Below are positions 7,530 to 12,724 of a DNA stretch of 12,724 bases, in pieces (the stretch's first letter is position 1; the number at the start of each line of letters is the position of its first letter). Source of the DNA: Stenotrophomonas sp. UBA2302 (lineage in GTDB: Bacteria; Pseudomonadota; Gammaproteobacteria; Xanthomonadales; Xanthomonadaceae); assembly GCA_002345545.1 (NCBI GenBank), contig DDVW01000002.1, positions 6,996 through 19,719 of the forward strand. The letters are read 5' to 3'. A program made the position numbers and the translations under genes. The notes beneath the pieces were generated by a model, which was given only the letters and a program-made list of their open reading frames with translations, was not told where the DNA came from and searched no databases.

Positions 7530-8513
7530 ATGCCGTCCAAATCCCGCCCGCTGCGGCGACCACCTGCCGCGGCAGCTGCAGCCACGGCACTGCACCCGCG
7601 CAACCGCCACCAGGGCCGCTACGACATGGCGCGGCTGGTCGCGGCCAACCCGGCGCTGCAGGCGCATCTGGTCCGCACCCCGGCCGGCAGCCAGAGCATC
7701 GATTTCAGTGATCCGCAGGCGGTGCGCGAACTCAACCGCGCGCTGCTGGCCAGTGATTACGGCATTGGCCACTGGGATATTCCCGATGGTTACCTGTGCC
7801 CGCCGGTGCCGGGCCGGGTCGACTACCTGCACGGGCTGGCGGATCTGCTGGCCGACGATGCCGGTGGCGTGATCCCGCGTGGGCCGGCGGTGCGCGTGCT
7901 GGATATCGGCGTCGGCGCGAACTGCATCTACCCGCTGCTGGGCCAGGCCGAATACGGCTGGTCGTTCGTCGGCAGCGATATCGATGCCGATGCGCTGCTC
8001 TCGGCCAGCGCCAACGTGCTCGCCAATGGGCTGGAGGCGCTGATCGAACTACGGCAGCAGCACGCGCGCGGCAGCCTGTTCAGCGGGGTGGTGCAAGCGC
8101 AGGAGCGCTTCCACCTGACCCTGTGCAATCCGCCGTTCCACGCCTCGGCCAAAGAAGCCGCGCAGGGCAGCCAGCGCAAGCTGCGCAACCTCGGCAGCGC
8201 GCCGGCATCGCGTGGCAGCAAGGCACCGGCGCTTAATTTCGGCGGCCAGGCCAACGAACTGTGGTGCACCGGCGGCGAGGCCTCGTTCCTGCGCCGGATG
8301 GTCAAGGAAAGCGTGGCCATCGGGCAGCAGGTACTGTGGTTCAGCTCGCTGGTGGCCAAGCGCGAGCATCTGCCCGATCTGCACAAACAGCTGGCCAAGG
8401 CCGGCGCCGCCGAGGTGCGCGAGGTGGCGATGGCGCAGGGCAGCAAGCAGAGCCGCTTCGTGGCGTGGAGCTTCCACAGTGCCGCCGCGCGCAAGGCGTG
8501 GCGGCAGGACTGA
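7530..8513 (+). CDS. rlmF: 23S rRNA (adenine(1618)-N(6))-methyltransferase RlmF
   Basis: A 327-residue SAM-dependent methyltransferase. E. coli RlmF (YbiN) is about 308 residues and methylates N6 of A1618 in 23S rRNA. Family signatures visible here are [12 protein letters not shown] (21-32), the SAM-binding motif [14 protein letters not shown] (123-135), GSDIDADAL (148-156), and the catalytic NPPFHAS motif (200-206) of N6-adenine methyltransferases, followed by the conserved [12 protein letters not shown]...GGE region (235-250). An Ala/Pro-rich stretch at 9-20 is an extra N-terminal tail. The frame is open upstream into the kinase gene. I chose the ATG at 7530 because it clears the kinase stop and puts the conserved HPRN block near the start. 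It is probably co-transcribed with the kinase gene. Confidence 0.93.
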   Translation: MPSKSRPLRRPPAAAAAATALHPRNRHQGRYDMARLVAANPALQAHLVRTPAGSQSIDFSDPQAVRELNRALLASDYGIGHWDIPDGYLCPPVPGRVDYLHGLADLLADDAGGVIPRGPAVRVLDIGVGANCIYPLLGQAEYGWSFVGSDIDADALLSASANVLANGLEALIELRQQHARGSLFSGVVQAQERFHLTLCNPPFHASAKEAAQGSQRKLRNLGSAPASRGSKAPALNFGGQANELWCTGGEASFLRRMVKESVAIGQQVLWFSSLVAKREHLPDLHKQLAKAGAAEVREVAMAQGSKQSRFVAWSFHSAAARKAWRQD

Positions 8514-8529
8514 GCCATGCCGCAGCAAC

Positions 8530-8554
8530 CGGGTCCGGACTGAAGCCGAACCCG
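8530..8554. terminator. Hairpin between convergent rlmF and serine hydrolase genes
   Basis: CGGGTCCGG (8530-8538) pairs with CCGAACCCG (8546-8554) with one mismatch around a 7-base loop. It lies in the 48-bp gap between the two converging stop codons, so it could serve both genes. No T-run is present. Confidence 0.45.
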
Positions 8555-8561
8555 CTACCGA

Positions 8562-9776
8562 CTACTTCCCGGTCGCCAGCTGCTCCTCCTCGGCGGTATA
8601 GGCCGAATGCGTGCCGGTCGGCGCGCCGTCCATGCCGGTGGCAAAGTAGGCCACGCCGGTGCCGCTGGCCGGGTCGATCCACAGCCCCGAGCGCAGCCCG
8701 TAGGCATTGCCGGAATGGCCCACGCGCGCCACGCCGTCGCCGAACGGGTCATCGCCACAGTCCGGGTGGTCCGTGGCCAGGGTGATGGTCCCCTGACCGT
8801 AGCGGCACATCGTCGCGCGCGGCAGGCCCGGCGGCGGCTCCGGCTCGCCGTCTTCCCAGGTCTGGCCGTTGCCCGGCGCGTACACCCATTGCGGCGTCAG
8901 CATCGTCTGTACCGAGGCCGGGCTGAGCACCCGCACCCCGTCGATCTCGCCTTCGCCCAGCAGCAGTTGGCCGACCCGCGCCAGCGCGCTGGCGCTGATC
9001 CGCAGCCCGCCCTGTGGCGAGAACGCCCCGCCATTGCGCCCGGCCTGCCACAGCGACAGATCGCAGCTGCGGTCGCGGGCACGCACCACATTGCAGGCCG
9101 GCTTGGCCCCCCGGTTGTTGTCCACCACCGGCTGGCCGGCTTCGTCATACAGCACCACCGCGCGCGCGGCGGTGGTGGTATCGCAGCTTTCCCAGCCGTA
9201 GCAGGCGGTGATCCTGGCTGGCTGCAGCACCAGCCGCTGCATCAGCAGGTCGAAGCGCTCGCCGGTGGCGCGCTCCATCATCGAGGCCACCAGCGGCGAG
9301 TTGAGGTTGGTGTAGCGGAACCAAGTGCCCGGCGCATGTGTATCCCAGGCGCGCGGGTCATCAAGGATCTCGCGGATATCGCCATCCAGCGGCGTGGCCC
9401 AGTAACCGGCGTCATCGGTCAGCCCGGAGCGGTGCGAGAGCATCAGCCGCAGCGTGATCGGGGTGTCGGCAAAGCGCGGGTGGCGCAGCGGCCAGCCCAG
9501 GTAGGTGGAGACATCGGCATCCAGGTCGAACGTGCCGTCCTCCACCAGCCGCATCACGCCCATGGCCAGCACCAGCTTGGAGATCGAGGCGATCCGCACC
9601 GGGTCGTCCACGCTGAGCGCGCGCTGCGCGGCCACATCGGCCAGCCCCTGCGCCTGGCTGGCGGTGACGCCGTCGCGGTCGAAGGCCACCCGCGCGCTGG
9701 CAATGGGCTGATGGGCCGCGGCGGGCAGGGCGACAAACAGCAGCGCGGACAGGCTGGCGGACAGGACACTACGCAT
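8562..9776 (-). CDS. Secreted serine hydrolase, class C beta-lactamase/esterase fold
   Basis: A 404-residue exported protein with a signal peptide at 1-21 (ending Pro-Ala-Ala-Ala before HQ). It belongs to the beta-lactamase-related serine hydrolases (Pfam Beta-lactamase, PF00144). The active-site SISK (64-67) has nucleophile Ser64 and Lys67. LMLSHRSGLTDD (111-122) is the usual LLxHTSGL box, RYTNLN (154-159) gives the Tyr155-Thr-Asn157 motif, and VGHSGNAYG (352-360) supplies the HxG that replaces KTG. Proteins of this kind include esterases, D-amino peptidases and EstB-like enzymes. Few are real beta-lactamases, so resistance should not be assumed. Four cysteines at 192, 198, 228 and 238 sit close together and may pair in the periplasm. 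The ATG at 9776 has GGAG 8 bases upstream and starts the signal peptide, while the open frame further upstream looks non-coding. Confidence 0.85.
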   Translation of the reverse strand: MRSVLSASLSALLFVALPAAAHQPIASARVAFDRDGVTASQAQGLADVAAQRALSVDDPVRIASISKLVLAMGVMRLVEDGTFDLDADVSTYLGWPLRHPRFADTPITLRLMLSHRSGLTDDAGYWATPLDGDIREILDDPRAWDTHAPGTWFRYTNLNSPLVASMMERATGERFDLLMQRLVLQPARITACYGWESCDTTTAARAVVLYDEAGQPVVDNNRGAKPACNVVRARDRSCDLSLWQAGRNGGAFSPQGGLRISASALARVGQLLLGEGEIDGVRVLSPASVQTMLTPQWVYAPGNGQTWEDGEPEPPPGLPRATMCRYGQGTITLATDHPDCGDDPFGDGVARVGHSGNAYGLRSGLWIDPASGTGVAYFATGMDGAPTGTHSAYTAEEEQLATGK

Positions 9777-9877
9777 GGGGACTCTCCAATCAGGTGCAGT
9801 GTTGATAGCCAGCAGGGGGAAGGGCGTCAAGCCGCGCCTGATGCCTGCGGCACACGCAGGCCGGTGCGGGAACGTAA

Positions 9878-9893
9878 AACCGCTCCCGCGGTT
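9878..9893 (-). terminator. Terminator after the OmpA-domain lipoprotein gene
   Basis: On the minus strand, 4 bases after the stop codon, AACCGC pairs with GCGGTT around a GGGA tetraloop, with two more T after the stem. An overlapping alternative stem, GCGGGA (9866-9871) with TCCCGC (9884-9889), is also possible. The stem is short for a strong terminator. Confidence 0.45.
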
Positions 9894-9897
9894 GCGG

Positions 9898-11082
9898 TCA
9901 GGTGCGCACGAAGATCTCCACGCGGCGGTTGAGCTGGCGCCCGCCGGGGTTGTCCTTGCCATCGACCTCATTGGGGGCGACCGGCTGCGACTCGCCGTAG
10001 CCCTGCGCCGTCGCCTCCGTGGCCGCGCCGCGCTGCTGCAGCGCCGTCACCACCGCGCGTGCGCGGCGTTCGGACAGGCCCTGGTTGTACGCGTCGCTGC
10101 CCTTGGCGTCGGTGTGGCCGCGGACCTCGAGGGTGCTGGCCTGCACCGTGCCCAGCGCCGTGGCCAGGGTGTCGAGCACCTGCCCGGCATCGGCGCGGAT
10201 ATCGGCCTTGTCGAAGTCGAACAGCACCTTGTCGTTGAGGGTGATGACGAACCCGCACGGCGCACCGGAGGGTTTGAACGTGTCCAGCAGCGGGAAACGC
10301 CCGGCCGGCGGCAGCGGTGGCAGCGGCGCCATGGCCACCTCCTTCTCGACGGCGCCCACCGTGCCGGTGCCGTCGCCGCGGTTCTCGACGATGCCGTGCG
10401 GGCCGCCGATCCACGTGCCCGAGCCATCGGCGTTGATCTCGATGCTGCCTTCCTCGCCCACCCAGCGGCCGGAGCCATCGCCCCGGTTCTCGATGCTGCC
10501 GAACTCGCCGATCCAGGTGCCGCCGCCCTTGCCGTCCAGCTCGATATTGCCGAATTCGCCGACGTAGGTGCCCGAACCATCGGCCTTGACCTCGAACACG
10601 CCGGCATCGTTGACGATGCTGCCGCTGCCATCGGCCGCCACCTCGATCACCTCGCCATCGCTGACCACATGGCCGCTGCCATCGGCGCCGATTTCAAACA
10701 CACCCTGGTCGCTGATCCGCTGCAGGTTGCCCTGCGCATCGATATTGGTGAAACCGCTTTCATTGACCAGCGCGCCGTCGGTGGTGCAATTGGCCGGGCG
10801 TACGGTGATGCCGGCGATCGGGTTGATCAGCGCCTGCATCGACGCTTCCAGCCGCTTCTGCGCCGGGCCGCTGCCGACGATCCCGGGCACCATGATCGGC
10901 GGGATCACCGGGAACTCGACGCTGCCGGCGGTCAACACCTCCGCAACCGCTGCCGCCACACTGGCCGGCGTGGTGGCCGCAGGCGCAGCGGCGTCGCCGG
11001 AGGCGGGCCCGGCCGGTGGCGTGCGTCCACAGGCGGCAAGCAGCAACGACAGGCAGGTCAGCGTGGTGATTCCATGGCGCAT
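9898..11082 (-). CDS. OmpA-family lipoprotein with eight 17-residue repeats
   Basis: A 394-residue lipoprotein: signal peptide with lipobox LLAAC (lipidated Cys18) and an Ala/Pro linker to about 50. Residues 55-110 include [13 protein letters not shown] and a possible disulfide pair Cys99/Cys276. Residues 112-248 are eight tandem units of 17 residues, of the type (I/F)-E-x-x-A-D-G-S-G-x-(W/V)-(I/V)-x. A Pro-rich linker, 252-260, leads to an OmpA C-terminal domain (277-394) with [34 protein letters not shown] and [11 protein letters not shown]. Asp325 and Arg340 match the two peptidoglycan (diaminopimelate)-binding residues of E. coli OmpA. The protein likely ties the outer membrane to peptidoglycan. 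The role of the repeats is unknown. The start at 11082 is fixed by AAAGGAG 8 bases upstream; an ATG at 11151 lacks this. Confidence 0.88.
   Translation of the reverse strand: MRHGITTLTCLSLLLAACGRTPPAGPASGDAAAPAATTPASVAAAVAEVLTAGSVEFPVIPPIMVPGIVGSGPAQKRLEASMQALINPIAGITVRPANCTTDGALVNESGFTNIDAQGNLQRISDQGVFEIGADGSGHVVSDGEVIEVAADGSGSIVNDAGVFEVKADGSGTYVGEFGNIELDGKGGGTWIGEFGSIENRGDGSGRWVGEEGSIEINADGSGTWIGGPHGIVENRGDGTGTVGAVEKEVAMAPLPPLPPAGRFPLLDTFKPSGAPCGFVITLNDKVLFDFDKADIRADAGQVLDTLATALGTVQASTLEVRGHTDAKGSDAYNQGLSERRARAVVTALQQRGAATEATAQGYGESQPVAPNEVDGKDNPGGRQLNRRVEIFVRT
10339..10749 (-). repeat. Eight 51-bp in-frame repeats in the OmpA-like gene
   Basis: The coding sequence for residues 112-248 repeats every 51 bp. 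Unit starts fall at residues 112, 129, 146, 163, 180, 197 and 214, exactly 17 apart, and then at 232 after one extra residue. The core A-D-G-S-G and the following pair of hydrophobic residues (HVV, SIV, TYV, TWI, RWV, TWI) are kept while the flanks vary. That points to selection at the protein level, probably for a beta-hairpin solenoid. Confidence 0.85.
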
Positions 11083-11113
11083 GCGGGGTGCTCCTTTGCG
11101 GGGGAGCGGCACA

Positions 11114-11122
11114 TTTATCACA
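11114..11122 (-). promoter_or_regulatory. Possible extended -10 element of the OmpA-like gene
   Basis: On the minus strand TGTGATAAA fits an extended -10 (TG, one base, then GATAAA with 4 of 6 consensus bases), 31 bases before the start codon. No clear -35 hexamer lies ahead of it, so the call is weak. Confidence 0.28.
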
Positions 11123-11186
11123 ACGGGGAGCGGCCCAGAATGGCAGGGCATTCACATTCCCGGGCCGGCCGGTGAATGTTCCATGG

Positions 11187-11261
11187 GCTGGGTTGGCTCT
11201 ATCAACCCGGCATCGAGAAACAAGGCAAAGGCGCTGGGTTGGTGAGGCCAACCCAGCCTAC
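11187..11261 (-). repeat. Pair of REP/SMAG-like palindromes, one with GTAG head
   Basis: The right unit is a perfect 10-bp palindrome, GCTGGGTTGG (11233-11242) with CCAACCCAGC (11248-11257), loop 5. On the minus strand it is headed directly by GTAG (11261-11258). The left unit is GCTGGGTTG (11187-11195) with CAACCCGGC (11203-11211), loop 7, with one G-T pair. The two units share the same stem sequence. A GTAG-headed palindrome is the hallmark of the SMAG repeats described in Stenotrophomonas maltophilia, which helps place the organism. Such repeats are spread by RAYT-type transposases encoded elsewhere in the genome. Confidence 0.7.
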
Positions 11262-11267
11262 GGCCCT

Positions 11268-11294
11268 GGATTAATTCACCCTGACCTCTGTTTT
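11268..11294 (+). repeat. 27-base direct repeat, copy A
   Basis: This copy begins GGATTAATTCACCCTGACC and ends in CTGTTTT. It matches copies B and C near 12.3 kb in the same orientation at all but two or three of 27 positions. It lies seven bases past the GTAG palindrome and 50 bases before the hairpin array. Confidence 0.8.
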
Positions 11295-11344
11295 CCTGCC
11301 TGTTTTCCTGTTTTCTGGGAAACCGCGCACGGCGTGGGCCGCGT

Positions 11345-11656
11345 GGAGTAGAAAGCGCGGTCGTCGCAGTAATCGGCTTGGGGCACGGAGCAAACAGCCC
11401 GGTCGATGGAGCAGATTACTCGGGCTTCCGGGCAGGGAAACTCGGTGTCCGGAGTAATTTGCTCGGCGTTCGGAGCTCAGCTCTCGGGCCATCGAGTAAA
11501 AAGCCCGGCTGATGGAGCAAAAAGCTCGGCTCTTCAGGCAAAAAGCTCGGCGTGTCGGGCAGGAGAGCCCGGTACTCGGAGCAAATTGTTCGGGCTTCCA
11601 AGCAAAATGTTCGACGTCCGGGGCAATCTGCCCGGCCGCCCGGGCATTGAGCCCGG
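11345..11656 (+). repeat. 15-unit tandem array of 21-bp hairpin repeats
   Basis: Fifteen head-to-tail units start at 11345, 11366, 11387, 11408, 11429, 11451, 11472, 11493, 11514, 11535, 11556, 11578, 11599, 11620 and 11641. The period is 21, with 22 after the two units that carry one extra loop base. The best unit reads GGAGCAAAAAGCTCGG (11514-11529), then a variable 5-base spacer. In each unit bases 2-5 can face bases 11-14 across an A-rich 5-6 base loop: GAGC with GCTC in most, but GGGC with GCCC at 11556, 11620 and 11641. So the middle pair changes together from A-T to G-C. Several others differ by a G-T wobble (11451, 11578). Six to eight of the 15 have one true mismatch. No protein family or known repeat name comes to mind. 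It is not CRISPR, because the spacers are only 5 bases. Confidence 0.9.
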
Positions 11657-11857
11657 AACAGCCATCTCGGGAGTGCCGTGGCTTCCTGCCTTTCGCTGTT
11701 GACGTGCCCAAGCCGTCAAAGCATGCCGAGCATCGCAGCGGAGCGGGGGAGAAAGGCGCGGGTGTTTGAGCGCAGCGAGTTCCGCGCCGCCCCGGTCCGC
11801 GAGAAGCGCAGGGGACCGATGCGGCTTCATCTCATCGGCATGCGTCCGGCGGAGCGG

Positions 11858-11890
11858 TTTTGGTTCCTTTTGCCGCAACCAAAAGGAACC
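11858..11890. repeat. Hairpin with two competing stems
   Basis: GGTTCCTTTTG (11862-11872) pairs perfectly with CAAAAGGAACC (11880-11890) around a 7-base loop. Overlapping it, TTTTGGTT (11858-11865) pairs perfectly with AACCAAAA (11877-11884). The two stems exclude each other. From memory, elements of this look are scattered through Xanthomonadaceae intergenic regions, but I cannot name the family. Confidence 0.65.
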
Positions 11891-11999
11891 CGGCTGCGCA
11901 GCAGACGGAAGCCTTTTCTTCTACATCCCATAAAGAGTCAGCCAGGAAGAAAGTTTGGCCTGTGGCCATAAATGCTTTTCGTGCACCTTTGGTGCGCGA

Positions 12000-12062
12000 G
12001 TTACTTTGACCAGCCATTCGGCTGTTGAGGAACTTCTCTTTGCTTGTGCAAAGAAAAGTAAC
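12000..12062. repeat. Closed three-stem structure
   Basis: An outer stem GTTACTTT (12000-12007) with AAAGTAAC (12055-12062), 8 bp perfect, encloses two hairpins: CAGCC/GGCTG (12011-12024, loop 4) and CTTTGC/GCAAAG (12038-12053, loop 4). A further small hairpin, GCACC/GGTGC (11983-11995), lies just outside. The bases after the outer stem (AACCAAAAG, 12060-12068) repeat a word from the hairpin at 11877. The whole could be a folded small RNA or the folded end of a non-autonomous mobile element. No known RNA family is recognised. Confidence 0.6.
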
Positions 12063-12123
12063 CAAAAGAAACACACCCGGACGCATGCCCGCGCGGTGCG
12101 CGAGTCCGCCACTGCCCGCTGCA

Positions 12124-12157
12124 TTTTTCGACGGCACATCCATGTACCGGCGAAAAA
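12124..12157. repeat. Long imperfect hairpin
   Basis: TTTTTCGACGGCACAT (12124-12139) faces ATGTACCGGCGAAAAA (12142-12157). Fourteen of 16 positions pair across a 2-base centre, and the two mismatches are internal. On either strand the stem starts with five T and ends with five A. It could act as a bidirectional terminator, since the arms place a T-run at the 3' side of a GC core only partly, or be another mobile palindrome. Confidence 0.55.
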
Positions 12158-12255
12158 CGACGCACTCCTGCGCGTCGCCCTGCGGGTATCCGCGCCAGTC
12201 AGTGACCATGCTTTACGGGAGTCGTCAGCAAAAGGCACACTTCTGCGCCCGCGCT

Positions 12256-12312
12256 GGATTAATTCACTCTGACCCCTGTTTTGCCGGATTAATTCACTCC
12301 GACCCCTGTTTT
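12256..12312 (+). repeat. 27-base direct repeat, copies B and C
   Basis: Two copies start at 12256 and 12286, 30 bases apart. They differ at one base (CACTCTGACC in B, CACTCCGACC in C) and are joined by GCC. They match copy A at 11268 in sequence and orientation, so the 21-bp array and the large hairpins lie between like repeats about 1 kb apart. On the minus strand the word reads GGGGTCAGAGTGAATTAATC, which I recall from other Xanthomonadaceae intergenic regions, without a certain family name. Confidence 0.85.
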
Positions 12313-12343
12313 TCTTTCACCCAGTTAGGTGAGCCTAGTGTTC

Positions 12344-12359
12344 GGAGCAAACCGCTCGG
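12344..12359 (+). repeat. Solo copy of the 21-bp array unit
   Basis: GGAGCAAACCGCTCGG matches the consensus array unit at 14 of 16 bases relative to the unit at 11514. Its four stem pairs (GAGC/GCTC) are all intact. It lies 687 bases beyond the last array unit, past the two direct repeats, and 9 bases from the stop codon of the AT-rich gene. On the minus strand it would be the first structure in the 3' end of that gene's transcript. Confidence 0.75.
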
Positions 12360-12368
12360 TCCTTTGGT

Positions 12369-12724
12369 TTATTGAAAAGGAACCTTTTCTGTGTCAAGAC
12401 ATTTTTTAAGTTCTTGATCTAACGTATATGTACGCATATTTAATCCGTAGCCAATATTTACAATTACTGCAAGATCATCTTGCTGCTCTGAAATGTCGCT
12501 GCTGGAGCTAATAATTCGGTCATTCCACTTCAGGCGATAAGACTCATGTTCGGCGCTCATTACTTCAACGACCTTTGTGTATTGTTCTATCTTTTGGGCC
12601 GTGGCAAGCAGACAAATCTCAGCGCCTGATAATTCTTTTTCAGAAAAGCTTGGGGTAAGAGATTTTATTATTCTTATGCGAATATTGACCTGCCGAAAAT
12701 GTTCTAAGGATGCTCTGAACAATT
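12369..12724 (-). CDS. AT-rich gene of unknown function, probably 5'-truncated by the window
   Basis: The C-terminal 117 or so residues of a protein I do not recognise. The frame is open to the right edge. The only possible start seen is a TTG at 12722-12720, so the true start is probably outside the window. The visible part is mixed alpha/beta in look: FRQVNIRIRIIKSL near its start, a helix ELSGAEICLLATAQKIEQY, a charged stretch, a serine run, DDLAVIVNIGYGLN, and a Lys-rich end. No signal peptide or membrane segment is visible. Base use differs sharply from the other genes: about 40% G+C, and about 32% in 12421-12480, against well over 60% elsewhere. AT-rich codons such as ATA and TTT are common. 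That suggests horizontal transfer. The stop TAA is followed on the minus strand by a solo copy of the array hairpin. Confidence 0.6.
   Translation of the reverse strand, partial: LFRASLEHFRQVNIRIRIIKSLTPSFSEKELSGAEICLLATAQKIEQYTKVVEVMSAEHESYRLKWNDRIISSSSDISEQQDDLAVIVNIGYGLNMRTYTLDQELKKCLDTEKVPFQ

Larger units (their letters stand above)
11083..12368. other. 1.3-kb gene-free segment rich in repeats and hairpins
   Basis: No believable coding gene lies here. The open frames present have no ribosome-binding site and no conserved look. Those over the 21-bp array are open simply because 21 is a multiple of three. The segment holds, left to right: the leader of the OmpA-like gene, a 7-bp dyad CATTCAC/GTGAATG (11149-11178), two palindromes, repeat copy A, the 21-bp array, a GC-rich stretch (11657-11857) that contains the words GCATGCCGA and TCGGCATGC (a 9-base inverted pair, 11721-11729 and 11835-11843), four larger hairpin elements, repeat copies B and C, and a solo array unit. 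Each is listed separately. Confidence 0.75.

Noticed and set aside
8562..9776. Reading the serine hydrolase as an AmpC antibiotic-resistance gene
   Set aside because: The SxxK, YxN and HxG motifs are shared by many esterases and peptidases of the fold. The KTG of true class C beta-lactamases is replaced by HSG, and there is no ampR beside it.
11345..11656. CRISPR array
   Set aside because: The gaps between repeats are only 5 bases and units are degenerate. No cas gene is in the window.
11271..11711. Open frames over the 21-bp array on both strands (146, 98, 85 and 61 residues), giving 7-residue peptide repeats
   Set aside because: A period of 21 bases is seven codons, so a frame without a stop in one unit stays open in all. 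Several frames on both strands are open at once, there is no ribosome-binding site, and the changes conserve base pairing and not amino acids.
11721..11843. GCATGCCGA and TCGGCATGC as terminal inverted repeats of a small transposon
   Set aside because: Only 9 bases match, with a self-palindromic core GCATGC. No target-site duplication was seen, so it may be chance.

Overview
The window is GC-rich (well over 60% G+C by eye) apart from its right end. It looks like a chromosomal segment of a gammaproteobacterium of the Xanthomonadaceae, most likely Stenotrophomonas or a close relative. The grounds are codon use, the set of genes, and a pair of palindromes at 11187-11261, one headed by GTAG, which resembles the SMAG/REP repeats described in S. 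maltophilia. The genus is an inference from memory, since no search was run.

Layout. From 1 to 246 there is no confident gene. Two small lipoproteins of the I78 peptidase-inhibitor type (297-680 and 762-1088, minus strand) form a short operon. Across a 153-bp divergent gap with a good sigma-70-like promoter lies a saccharopine-dehydrogenase-like oxidoreductase (1242-2360, plus). Convergent with it is a two-gene minus-strand operon, 6118 to 2427. It encodes a DEAH-type helicase with a C-terminal four-cysteine DUF1998-type region and a YprB/RNase H-like exonuclease, joined by a 4-base ATGA overlap. This pair matches the architecture of the MrfA/MrfB mitomycin-repair pair of Bacillus subtilis. 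Diverging from it are a secreted protein of unknown function (6280-6768), a divergent thymidylate-kinase-family protein (6842-7519) and RlmF, the 23S rRNA A1618 methyltransferase (7530-8513). On the minus strand follow a secreted serine hydrolase of the class C beta-lactamase/esterase fold (8562-9776) and an OmpA-domain lipoprotein with eight 17-residue Asp-Gly-Ser-Gly repeats (9898-11082).

From 11083 to 12368 there is no believable gene, yet the segment is highly structured. In order it holds the two palindromes, one copy of a 27-base direct repeat, a 15-unit tandem array with a 21-bp period whose units each form a small hairpin with compensatory changes (11345-11656), and several unrelated larger hairpins. 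One of these is a closed three-stem structure at 12000-12062. Two more copies of the 27-base repeat follow, and then a lone sixteenth copy of the 21-bp unit at 12344-12359. That lone copy lies just past the stop codon of an AT-rich, probably transferred gene which runs off the right edge (12369-12724, minus).

The left 11 kb reads as ordinary housekeeping and envelope functions: DNA repair, nucleotide metabolism, ribosome modification and periplasmic proteins. The right 1.6 kb reads as an accessory locus. The hairpin array, its solo outlier beside the AT-rich gene, and the flanking direct repeats are the part most likely to be undescribed.
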